A stretch of 64,000 bases of DNA from Cyclina sinensis (taxonomy: Eukaryota > Mollusca > Bivalvia > Venerida > Veneridae): positions 30,530,882 to 30,594,881 of the forward strand of contig JAAONU010000006.1 in the NCBI GenBank assembly GCA_012932295.1. The letters are read 5' to 3'. Position 1 is the first letter of the stretch. The number at the start of each line of letters is the position of its first letter. Position numbers and translations under genes: made by a program. A model generated the notes under the pieces. The model did not search any database. It saw nothing but the letters and a program-made list of their open reading frames with translations, and had not been told where the DNA came from. Below are positions 1 to 13,000 of this stretch, piece after piece.

Positions 1-128
1 GAAGTCATGCATGAAGTTTAAAATAAATGAAATTCAGAGTTCCCTCTTAAAATAATTTTGAGTAAATATCATTCAGTAAAGTTGATATTTATTGAAATAT
101 TCTGTTTTCCTGTTTTTGTTTTCTAAAG

Positions 129-1039
129 GTCAACCAGTGTTTTTGTCATCACTGAAGTCAGTCATTCTTCCTCTTGGTTACCAAGCAACATTCCAGTGTT
201 ATTTCCATGGCAACCCAGAACCTAATGTTACCTGGTTAGTTCACTTTACTGGAGATGATGGTAGTGTCACTAGTAATGAAGTACAGGTTAGTTGTTCTGT
301 GTGTTTCAAGCTTGCTAAGGATTATATCACCTCATTTTTAAGTCTAATGAGGTTAAAGGTGAGTGGGTCACCATACGACCTGTTGGTTGGTCGGTCTGAT
401 GCTTACATGTAACTGCTTAAGAACTTTAATTTTAGAACCTGAAGTACAAACCTTAAAATTCACACATTGATTTATGACATATTTTTGGTGAAGCTTTGTG
501 AAGATATTGCAGCTTCATATGCCTTGGATCGTTTGTTAACATATGGAATTATCGTTTTCATCAATGACATAATTTGATGTAAATTCTTTTACACAGAGAG
601 TAAATTTAAGTTTTGTTTCACACAGAGAGTAAATTTAAGTTTTGTTTCACACAGAGAGTAAATTTAAGTTTTGTTTCACACAGAGTGTAAATTTAAACTT
701 TTTTACACAAGAGTGTAGATTTAAGTTTTCTTTTACACAGATTATAGAATTAAGGCCTTTTAATTTCCAATTAACTACTGTATTCTCATTGACCAATCCA
801 CTGAAAATAGCTAGTAAGAGCAAATTGAAAACGGCAAGTCCACTTTGGTTATTTAAGAAGATAAGGATGATATTATTATTTCTGTTTTATACATAAAAAG
901 ACTTCCGACAAATACATGGTGTATGACAATGGTACGTTTATTATCTACAATGTTACGGAAGAAGATGAGGCATTCTACACGTGTAATGTGGGAAACACAT
1001 ATGGTGAAATGTCACAATCAGCCTCTCTTACTGTCACAG
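129..1039 (+). other. Ig domain 1 (two exons)
   Basis: Exons 129-286 and 901-1039, joined in phase 0. The first carries the B-strand cysteine and core Trp (FQCYFHGNPEPNVTW), the second the F-strand motif (EAFYTCNVGN). This is a typical I-set pattern. The intron between them holds a short 29-bp tandem array. Confidence 0.85.
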
Positions 1040-4000
1040 GTATTTCATTGCTTTATGTTGTCTTAATGGTTTTCAATACATGTAAACTCAATCAGAAACT
1101 TGCGATTTTGTTCTGAAAAGCCATTTAATGAGAAAGTAATGTTCAGTTTAGTGTAGAAACCCTGTAACAAATCACAGTTCCTGCTCATAAAAAATTGAAA
1201 TAACATTCAAAATAGCTGTTCAAACTGTTCATGGGCAAAAAAGCTTCTATGTAACATCCATAATATAAGTTATCTTGTTTCAGGGCCTGCAACTCCACCA
1301 GAATTCACATTCAGACCTACAAACAATACAGTACAACAAGGGGATACTGTGATGTTCTACTGTGATTGCTCGGGGAACCCAGTACCTAAGGTCACTTGGG
1401 AAAAGGTACTTTGGTGCATTTTGATCTGCTTTACAAGTGTACAGAGAAACAAAAGCGTGTTATGCTCATGTTGTATACTGGTGTCATGCAATTGCAAAGT
1501 TATTTCAGGATGCGCATATTATTTGTATAGTAATATTGCCTAGCTATGTTTATTAAGAATATGTGAGAGTAACACAGGGATGTATGTGTCAGCCATTATC
1601 ACATCGAGATCATAGGTTCAAGTTTTACCATAACTACAATGAATACCTTGTCTTATAGTTAACCTCAGTTACACTGAAAACAGATATCATCAGAAGTAGT
1701 TTAAGCTAAACTAAAGACTACATCACAAGTCAAATGTTTGAATGCCGCCAAATGGAGTGAGGGTTGTGATAATTAGTAATGTTGGATCAAATGTTTGGTG
1801 GTTAACCAAATCTAATCTTTTTGCACTCTAATTTTGTATATGGCTGACATTTGTTTATGTTTAATGCTAAAAAAAATGATTCTACATCAAGTCTATGGGC
1901 ATTGTTTCCTCTGTACAGAAATTGGCTGCTGTCACATTATACTTTTTTGATTAAGGGAGTGGAATTAAACTGAAATCATTGACCTAATCAAAAGATAATT
2001 TTTTTTTTCCTACCTCTATAATTCTAAAATATAAATTTGCTTATTTTTTTGCAGTTCATGTACGGAAAAAATTATTTAGGAAAAAAATTAATTAATTCGA
2101 ACCCATGCTTGAAACTACATGATTGATTGGTCGGTCATACTGTCGCGTCCTTAATAAAAATAACAACATCATAGACATTCATTTAAAATCGACTATTTCT
2201 GTAAAATTTAGACTGGTTCGCGATCTCAAATCAAAAGACCGCTTGTTACAAAGTACACACTGTGAAATCAGTTTACAGTCTAAAAGGAGTTACATCACCC
2301 CATTGAAATTTTACTTACTGCATTCCAGTATACAATAAAATATACTATACATACTTTATTTGTCTCAGCTAATACATTGTTAAATATTGTGAAACAGAAA
2401 GTACAGTCTTAATACAATTGAGGAAATCTCAGTGAGACAAATTTAAGGTCTACAGGGTACTTCAAAAACATTCTTCAGACCTTTCTGAGTCTCTTACTGG
2501 CTAACAAAAATCTACAAAAAAAGGGATTTCACAAAACATAACAGAGAGCCTTGCAGCTAATTACATTTTGATTGTACAATGTACTTCAGTGGTATATACT
2601 TTTTTCAGGCCTCTGTTGTAGTCTCTAATAATGGTAGTTTATCACTGAGTGATGTCCAGGCTGTTGATACAGGCTGGTACACTTGTGTATGTGAGAATGA
2701 TGTAGGAACAGTGACACAGTCTGTGTATCTGGATGTTTACAGTAAGTATTGTTTTGAGTATTTATAGAACCAATACATATTCTGTCATAATATCTTTAAG
2801 TACTTTGGAAAACTAAGAGACAAAAAGTTAACCTCAGATATTTGAAAGTTATGATAGTTTAACATAAAAGTTTTTAAGCCAGAAAACAGGTATGCTTTTT
2901 TTTTCTTGCATAAGAAAAGAGTGCTTCAAGGTTTTTAAAGTCACATACCATTACTATTACATGACTTTTCAAATTCAGTAACCAGGTTTGACAGATTGCA
3001 TTGACCTATCATATACATGTAGTTGGATCATTTCTCATCAGTGTCTTAAAATTGATGGCATCTTGTGAAAAATAACAGGCTTTTCTTGAACTATTAAGGC
3101 TCTGGCAGTTTTAAATAAACTGTTTGTTGCCAGATTTTATCAATGGAACAAAATTCACACATATTTGACCAAACACTGAAAATTATTCTGCTCCTTCATT
3201 AACAAGGAAAATTCAAATGGACTTGAGTCCATTTGAGTGTACGGCTTTTCACTCTATTTTTAAGGAACCTTAATCTACAGCACTCTATTTTGTTTGCGAA
3301 TGCCAATAAAAGAAATTTAATATATATCTTTAAATTGAAGACCTGTCTGTCCAGACATATTACAACTTAGGTAATGTACATATTTTTAAGAAGAACAACA
3401 ACATATTTGTCCATATATCTCTTGATGTTAATGGTGGTAATTATGATATTGAAACTTTGTTTGTTTTGTTAAGTAACAAAATAATATGACTTTTATGGAA
3501 TAACATGCTTGAACAGAATAACAAACATGCTTGAATAGAATAACAAATATACTTGTAATATCAATTATGATAATAAACTATGACCATCCTTTGATTACTT
3601 TGATATAATTCAACATAAAGACCAGGTGAGACACAGTCACTGTCGTTCAAAGTACGACCGGAAACATGACAGAATTTTTAACTTTAAACGTAAACATTGT
3701 ATCATTTTACATCATCTGAAGTCTCTTTAAATTCATATTTTGAAAATATAAGCTGATTTTGAATTTTTGCTTTTAAAAAAAGAAAACTAAACTAATTTAT
3801 ACCTGTCGTTTCAGCATTTTTCAGCATTTTTCTAGCAGCTTAGATGCACTAAGTTAAACCATTTACAAACAAAAAAGTAAACAGTTTTGACAATTATTTT
3901 TTAAATATGTAAAATATGAGTTTACAGACTTTTTCAATGACATAAAATATTAAACTGTTTGATGAAAAATGACTTTGTTACTGTAATTACAAAATTACTA

Positions 4001-7000
4001 TGTTTTGCATTTTTATCAACCACCATATTTTTGCCAACCTTCAAAAAATTACCTGTATCTCTTATCAGTTAGTTGTTACTATTAATAGATTTCAAAACAA
4101 TAGCATTCAATGTTCCTGAACACTATTACCAGACAGTCACGTGATTCTCTCCGAGGATTTCCGGAATAACACAACTTCGCAAATTGATTCAACAGGTAGC
4201 ACATCGTAAAAACACGTAATGCTTCGGCAATAATCGGATCTTCTAACAGCCAATCAAAACATAGAATTACATAATACTGGATAACACTAACCCCGCTCCA
4301 ATTGTACATATAGGAATATAATACTGGCAATTTTCCGTACAGAAAAAAGACTGCATCATGGTGCCAATGTAAAGTTAGGTGACAAACATTTGTCTGTTCC
4401 AGCTTTACCAGTTATAACAAGATCTCCAGAAGATGTGAGAGTGAGGAAAGGAACACCCATAGTTCTTCACTGCTCAGCTGCAGGAAACCCTTCACCTAGT
4501 ATCTCCTGGGTCACACCAAGATTTGGTATGTACTTTTGAGCTCTGTTGGATGAAAAGCAGTGTTTGAAGGTTTGTAGTTATTTCAGACAGTCTGGTTTTG
4601 TCTTTTCAGTAATAGTTTAATAAACAAATTATGCTGTGGATGCTTTAAACTTAATGCCACACCCGGAAATCTACAGTTGTACAAAACCCGTAACTAGCTA
4701 ACCTTTAAATTTTTATTTTCTAGTCCAACATAACAATTTTGAAACTAAAAAGAAATGATTACATAACCAAATTTTGCTAAAGACCTGTCTTCCTAAATCA
4801 CAGTACTTCATCTATTACAGGCAGTGTTGTTACAACAATAAATGAAGCAACATTGTATGAAAATGGAAGCTTGTTTATAAGCTCCGCCTCTCTGACTGAT
4901 ACTGGAGAGTATACATGTCTGGTGAGGAATATTGTTGGCATGGCGATGACAGCAGGATCTGTCACAGTGGAAGGTGGGTACTTGAATATTGTTTCCACTG
5001 AAGTATTCCATTAAGAAAATTTGTCATTCAGATTGAATGTTGTTTACTGGATATCATTTAAAATATTCATTTACGATATAACAAGTGTGATTAAAACATA
5101 TCCAGAAGTCTTGTTTGCTATGAGAACTTGACAATGTCTTAAAGAAGATCACATTAAGGTGACATTTATGTCATGCCATCAGCTCATTCCAAGATATTGG
5201 AAACCAAATTAAGCAGTCCATTGGGCTATTAAAAATAAGGCAAAATTTCCTAAATATGTTAAAATTTTACAGTCTAGTTAAGTTTGTCACTGTCAGTTAC
5301 AAATACAAAATTTACACTTGCACTTCTAGTTGCCCCAGTGATGACCCTGTTACCCGTGAGCCAAGGTGTCATAGTAGGGTCCAGGGTCTTCCTGCACTGC
5401 CAGGCAAGTGGTGTTCCAGATCCAATTTACTCCTGGTCAAAAAGTGATGAAGGTGCGATCACTTCTACTTCAAAAAGACAGGTATGATCATTATGTTCAG
5501 GTATCATTCAGTTTCAGTTGCATTGCATAATCTAAATACCTGACTGTAGTTGATGGTTGTAAGCTAAACTAGTAAGCAATAGGTAGGTCACATGTTTGAA
5601 TCTTAGCATGAGTTAGAGACACCAATAATTTTCAACATTCCAGTTTTTCTCCACAAGCACGGGTTTTAAGGTTTGAACACAGGTAGCAGTCAGTGGGTAG
5701 GATTATCATAAGTTGCAAAAAATAGTTTTCAAATGGATGATAAGTAAATATGTTTAAACTAGATAAATTGTCTTTAATGGACAGACTTAAGAATTTAAGT
5801 GCATGGTCCATGTAGTCATTCTCGTGTTTCTCAAACATGTCAAAATCAAAAGGTTCATTGCAGTTCTGAAAATAAGCTGACAAGAAAACCTTAAAAGTTA
5901 AAATCATATATGATATTTTTCTTAACTAGTGAGTGTATCTTTTGATTAAGGCTCAAAACTTCTGAGGTAATAAATTTCATAACTAACACCATTAGTTTTA
6001 AGCATTTATATCAAACTGTAGAAGTACTGGCCAAAAATAACCAACAGTATCTGGAGCAAAACGTGATATGTTGTATTGGCTGCATCTTTCTTGAATATGC
6101 TAGAAAGATTTTAATGATTTGCTACACTGAATTCAACTTACAAGTATAGGCCAGATTAAATTTTAAAGCATTGACATTTGAACCTCTATCTATGTAAACT
6201 TTTAACTTTGCAGATATACATGAACAACACGTTAGTGATACATTCAGTGACAGAACAAGATGAAGGGTTGTACAGATGTGTGGCTGGAAACGATCTGGGG
6301 GTCACACAGGCAGTGGCTACCATCACTGTATCAGGTTAGAAAGATGTATATCTGGTAAACAAGCTTAATATCTGGTAAAAAAAGTAACATTTCTGGCTAG
6401 AGAGACAAAAATAAGTATTTCTGGAAAGACACAAAAATGTTTTCTGGAGAGAGAGACAGAAATAAGTATTTCTGGTAAGAGAGACACAAATTGGTATTTC
6501 TGGTAAGAGGGAGGCAGAAACATTTTCTGGAGAGAGAGACGGAAAGTATTTCTGGTAAGAGAAACACAAATAAGTATTTCAAGTTAGAGAGACACAATTA
6601 AGTATTTCTGGTAAAAGAGACACAAGTATTTATGGTAAAAGCAACACAAAATGTGTTCCTGGTTAGAGAGCCACAAATCAGTATTTCTGGTAAGAGAGAC
6701 ACAAATAAGTATTTCTGATAAAAGAGACACAAATTGTGTTTCTGGTTAGAGAGACACAAATCAGTATTTCTGATAAGAGAGACACAGATAAATATTTCTG
6801 GTAAGAGAGACACAAATAAGTATTTCTGGTTGGAGCGACACAAATAAGTATTTCTGGTAAGACTGACACAAATAAGTATTTCTGGTTAGAGAGACAAAAA
6901 TAAGTACTTCTGGTTAGAGAGACACAAATAAGTATTTCTGGTTAGAGAGAAAAAAAAAAAAGTATTTCTGGTTAGAGAGACAAAAATAAGTATTTCTGGT

Positions 7001-10000
7001 AAGACAGACACAAATACATATTTCTGGTTAGAGAGACACAAATAAGTATTTCTGGTAAGACAGGCACAAATGAGTATTTCTGGTTAGAGAGACAAAAATA
7101 AGTATTTCTGGTTAGACAGACAAAAATATGTATTTCTGGTAAGACAGACACAAATAAGTATTTCTGGTAAGAGAGACACAAATAAGTATTTCTGGTTAGA
7201 GAGACACAAGTAAGTATTTCTGTTAAAAGAAACACAAGTATTTCTGGCAAGAGAGACACAAGTAAGTATTTCTGGCAAGAGGGACACAAATAAGTATTTC
7301 TTGTAAGAGAGACACAAGTAAGTATTTCAGGTTAGAGAGACACAAATAAGTATTTCTGGAAAGAGAAACACAAGTAAGTATTTCTTGCAAGAGTGACACA
7401 AATAAGTATTTCTTGTAAGAGGGTGACAAGTAAGTATTTCTGGCAAGAGAGACACAAATAAGTATTTCTGGCAAGAGGGACACAAATAAGTATTTCTGGC
7501 AAGAGAGACACAAATAAGTATTTCTGGCAAGAGAGTCACAAATAAGTATTTCTGGCAAGAGAGACACAAGTAAGTATTTCTGGCAAGAGTGACACAAATA
7601 AGTTTTTCAGGTTAGAGAGACACAAATGAGTATTTCTGGTAAGAGAGACACAAGTAAGTATTTCTGGCAAGAGGGACACAAATAAGTATTTCTGGCAAGA
7701 GGGACACAAATAAGTATTTCTGGCAAGAGGAACACAAATAAGTATTTTTTTGTAAGAGAGACACAAGTAAGTATTTCTGGTTAGACAGACACAAATAAGT
7801 ATTTCTGGTTAGAGAGACACAAGTAAGTATTTCTGGTTAGAGAGACACAAGTAAGTATTTCTGGTTAGAGAGACACAAGTTAGTATTTCTGGTTAGAGAG
7901 ACACAAGTAAGTATTTCTGGTAAGAGGGACACAAGTAAGTATTTCTGGTTAGAGAGACACTGCTATATTTCTAAAATTGACAGTTGATCATCCATTTTGG
8001 GCTTATTTGTAATAAATTGAAAACTAGGATAAATTGGTGAACCCTGAAGACTATGGTCAGACTGCTTGAAAATGCTGATGGATCATTCTCTGCATAGTGG
8101 CAAAAACCAAAATAATTGCTGCACATTGAGATCAATAACAAGTGGTTTGAAAATACCAAATTGACACCAAAAGTAGTAAACAATGTTAGAGGAATTTGCT
8201 TTTTGATTGATTTTGATTGGTTAATTTTCTAAACACTTGATTATTGCTTTATGTTTCACTTAAAAAAAAAGCCAGCAAACTAAGAAGAAAATTTCATGGT
8301 TCTTTTATATAACCTTATATCTAAGGTAAGATTTGTTTGTCTAACTTAAGAGTTTCTGTTTTTCATTTTCTCTAATTTTGTCCCTTTCAGTACCCCCAAG
8401 TTTTACAACAGTACCAAACAATCAGACAGTGCAATTGGGTAGCCTAGTTCAGCTTTCCTGTGAAGCAGACGGCGATCCTGTACCAACACAGAAATGGACG
8501 AAAGATGACAGGCAGCTTATTCTGGGTATACATTTTCATTTTCTTTTGTTGTTGTTGTACATGGGTTAGGTTTTAAAAGCTTTTTGTGCTTCCATCCATC
8601 TGCAACACTCTTGTCCGGAGAATAACTTGAAAAGTATTGAAGGAATTTGATTGAAACTTAACACATTGATAGAGACCAGTGAGATGAAGTACAATGTCCA
8701 AGAACCATAATTCTATTTTGCATTATTTTTTAATTATTTCCCTTAAGTTAATAATGCTTGTCTGTAATATAACTCCTAAACTGTCCATTATATCTCATTG
8801 AAACTTCACACAGTTATAGAGATTAGTCAGAGAAAGTGCAGTGTCAAAGAACTATAACTCTAATTTACTTAGTTTTTGAATTATCTTCTTTTATAATACT
8901 TAATACTGCTTGTCAGGATATTTATTTGAAAAGTATTGAAGGATTAGATTAAAACTTCACACATTCATAGAGTATGCTTCTCTAAAGGTTACATTTTTGA
9001 CAAGTTTTCTGGATAGGCATATTTATTGTGGACTAAAAGTTTACATGTGTATTTTCAGTAAAGTTCTCATTTGTTTGTTTGTTCATTTGTTTATAAATTC
9101 CCCTGTATTTACATCCATGTGTCCCATCATTCTAGTGTTTGTTTGTTCCTTCAACCATGTGTTAGTCTATTTGTTAGTTCGTTTTAGACCACTTGTACAG
9201 GTGTACCAGTATATTTGACAGTATGCATAGAATTTAGCATAAATTTCAGATGACAATATGGAACTTCCTTTAGACCAGACCTTGTTAACAATTCATCATA
9301 TCAGAGCCTCACAGTTTGGCAAATACACATGTGTCACTTCAAATATAGCCGGAACAGAGTCAGCCTCTGCATGGCTGAAAATCTATGGTAAGTGTGATTT
9401 TAATATCACTAGCAGACATACATGTATTATTGCTGTTTAGGCTCTAGTCAGCAGTATCTAGAATCACTGATATAAGATGGAAGAAGATTTATATTCAGTT
9501 AAGGTACAAAACAATCGAAACAACACTTCTTTGAACCAGTAACAGGCAGGCTTGGAAATTGTTTTTTCCATAAAATCACACTTCTTGTAGTACCAGGTTT
9601 TTTGTATCTAGCAAGAAGTATTGAGGGACTAAAGAACATGTTATTATAGTACACTGTGATATGATTCTGTTGCAATTCGTTGAATCATGTTTTGATTGTA
9701 TGTAAGTGTATGCAGAAACTGACTTATTAACATTTCTGCTCAAAGTCTAGAATATTGTTTTTTTTTTGATCTTCCAAGTAAAATGGATGGTGCCATAAAA
9801 ACAATGTTGATTTACATGTTTTAGAAAATGGTGATTTTTGATAAATGTATATGGTTTGTCCTAGATATACCAGACTTCAGTGTATTTCCTGAGAACACAA
9901 CTGTGACCCAGTCTGCTACCTTGACCTTACAATGTCAAGGTCAAGCTATAGAGGTGCCCTCTGTCAGATGGTACAGAGGAAGAGAAGGGAAGATGACTCA

Positions 10001-13000
10001 GTTAATAAGTGATTCCAGAGTTACAGTTTCTAACAGTGGAGTTTTACAGATAGAGGTTATTAAGACTGAACACATGTTATGTTTACACAACACTATTTAT
10101 CAGCTTCAAATCTCTTTAAAGTACAAGTAACAGTATGATTATTGATTAACTGTGCTTTCTTTATGGAAAAAATGCAGTTTCTCACATGAACTATTGATCT
10201 TTGTTAGTTATGTTAGATATGATGCCAAAGAAAACGCAGAAATAGATTTTTATTGTCTAAGTCGCACAACAGCCAAGCTTGGTTTCTTAAGCCTTTGGCC
10301 TGTCTCTGCCTATGTTTGTGCAGATTTTAACGGTGTTGTTTTTTATGTAAGCTCTGTTCATGGTATTAAGATTTCAAAAATCTGCATTAAATTTGTCTTA
10401 AGACGTCAAAAGTTGGTTGGAGTCATACATTGTATGTGTGTTTTTCAGTTGGTAGACCAGGACTCAGATGAAGGTTGGTACACATGTGTATTGAGGAATT
10501 CTGCTGGTGAAGTTTCCAAGAATGTTTTTGTTGAAGTACAAGGTAATACATATTTGAACCTGTTGTGAAATTTTTTTTACCAGTTTCTCAATTTCCAACC
10601 TTCCTGTGCAATGTTTTAATGCTTCATTCTAAAAATCTTTGAATATAATTTGGACCTAATAAATCAAGTATGTGCTTTTATTAAAAAACATTGTGACAGG
10701 AGGGATCAATAAACTTACAATGTACTTACTGGTAATATTTCACTCTCTAATTTCCTACCAGTCAGTTTCTTAATTTCCCACCTTACTCTGAGATGTTTTA
10801 CAACTTCTTTGTAATAACTTTTGAATAAACTTTCTAAGGACCACTTTAGTAAAACATACATGTCCCACCCTGGGGAGGCATTTTCAGAAAGGACCAACCC
10901 TCTTTAGAAATTTATTTGACAAGAAATGACACTTTTACCAGAATGTCCCTTAATAAAGTATGTACTTATATTAAAAATATTGTCAGAGGATATGCTTAAA
11001 TTTATTTACTGTAATTATATATCTTATTGCTAACACTTGCAGTGCCTCCTAGAATTTTGTCTACTAACAGCCCACAGTCAGCTGTTGTCCAGTCAGAAGT
11101 CACTCTAACCTGTAAATCAACTGGAGATCCAACCCCTACTCTGCAGTGGATTGATCCATCAGGTCATGTGATCAGATTAAGCTCCACCTACCAGATGACT
11201 GACAGTTCTCTGAAGATTGTGTCAGTTAGAGAAATTGACTTTGGCGACTGGACTTGTAAATATTGCAGTCAGCTTGGATGTGACACAGCTCTGGTACAGC
11301 TTAACCCTGAAGGTACAGCATCCACATCTAAATAATTAAACATAGTGCAAGAAAAGTAGATTAAAACAGTTCAAGATTGTATGGAATACAGTCTAGTTAC
11401 AAAGTCTATTGGCTACACAGCAGTTATTATGTCCCCTCTTGCCACCACATAAAATGGGGTGAAAGACATACTGTTTGTTTTCATTTTTTACTTTTCATCT
11501 GTATGTCTGTATGTCACAAAGTTTGTGTGCATTTATTCTCCAAAACTGCTGGTTGGATTTCAGTGGAATTAGCTGTGATTTATTAGTACCATTTCAGTGA
11601 ATTTTAGCTAAGTTCTAGGCCTTGATTTGTCCAAATTTGAACACATATGGGCATATCTCCATAACTGCTCATCGGATTTTGACAAAATTTCACAGGAATG
11701 ATCATTAACAAGTGCTGTTATGCGTGTTTTTGATGCGTACAGGTCGACTGATTTTTAGCGGACTTGTAGCCCTTGATTTGTCCAAATTTTAATACATTTT
11801 GGCATTGGCAAGAGTAGATATGCATATTTTCAACATGTACTGGTCGGATGATTTTTAGTGAAGTTGTGTCCCTTGATTTGGCCAAATTTGAATACAGTTG
11901 GGCATATCTCCATAACTGCATGTTAGATTTTGATGAAACTGCACAGCAATGATCATTAGCAAGTGGACTTTTGCATGTACTTGGCTTAAACTGGTCGGAT
12001 GAATTTTAGCAGAGTTGCAGCCCTTGATTTTACCAAATTTGAATACAGTTGGGCATATCTCCATAATTGTTGGTTGGTTTTGAGGAAACTTTCTCGACAA
12101 TGATCTTTACCAATTGTAGTTTTTGCATATTATCAGTGTGTTCCTGTTGGATGATTTTTATATTCTTCATTTCTTCATGGTAAATTACATGTGGGGGGAA
12201 ACGTATGTTTTCTCAAAAACAGTCTTTAGTTGAAAACTTAAGTTAATAAGTGTTTTTATTGTCATGCATTTAACCACATATTAATAATGAAATGAATAAA
12301 GTGGCATGTGGAGGGGGGTATTGGCACCAGGACAGTGGCAGTTCTAGTTTTCACAGACTGCAAATTTGTTTTTGCCTACAAATGAGCAAGGTATCATCAA
12401 GTTATAAGCTACCATGACTGTGACCATTGCCTTGTTTTGGGGGCATTCATGCCTGTGACACATTTCTTGTTTAAGAATTGTTTAGATTTCATGAATTCTG
12501 TGTAAGTATGATTGATTTTTGTAATATAAATAAGTAAAAAAATGAAGCCACACACAGAATTATACACAGATTTTACTCAGATAATGCATTCTCTTGGCTA
12601 CAGTATTTTTATATTTATATAGATACACAATTAATTTAAAATTAATTTTTAAATTGATGCTACAGGTATGCCCACAATTGAATCGTTCACTGGTGCACAA
12701 GATGGCTCTTTGATAACAGTAGAATGTATAGTGGAAGGAAACCCGGAACCATATGTGTCATTCACCACCAAGGGTCAAAGTGTGACCTCTGCACTTCAAG
12801 GTCATATGGTGAAAAATAACAAGATATTAATAGAAAAGGAGTTTCTAAAGACCGAGTATAAATGTCTGGCAGAAAATATACATGGAACTTCATTTAAAAC
12901 TATATCAGGTAAAAAAGAAAACTTTAAGCTGTATTATTGCTGATACTGTGACTAAATTTCCTCCTGAAAATGTTTCATTTTTTTCCTTCAAACATGGTAT

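Noticed and set aside
6336..7794. Many overlapping minus-strand open frames with LPEILICVSLTRNTYL-like text
   Set aside because: They are frame shadows of the 28-bp minisatellite in an intron; period and composition explain them.
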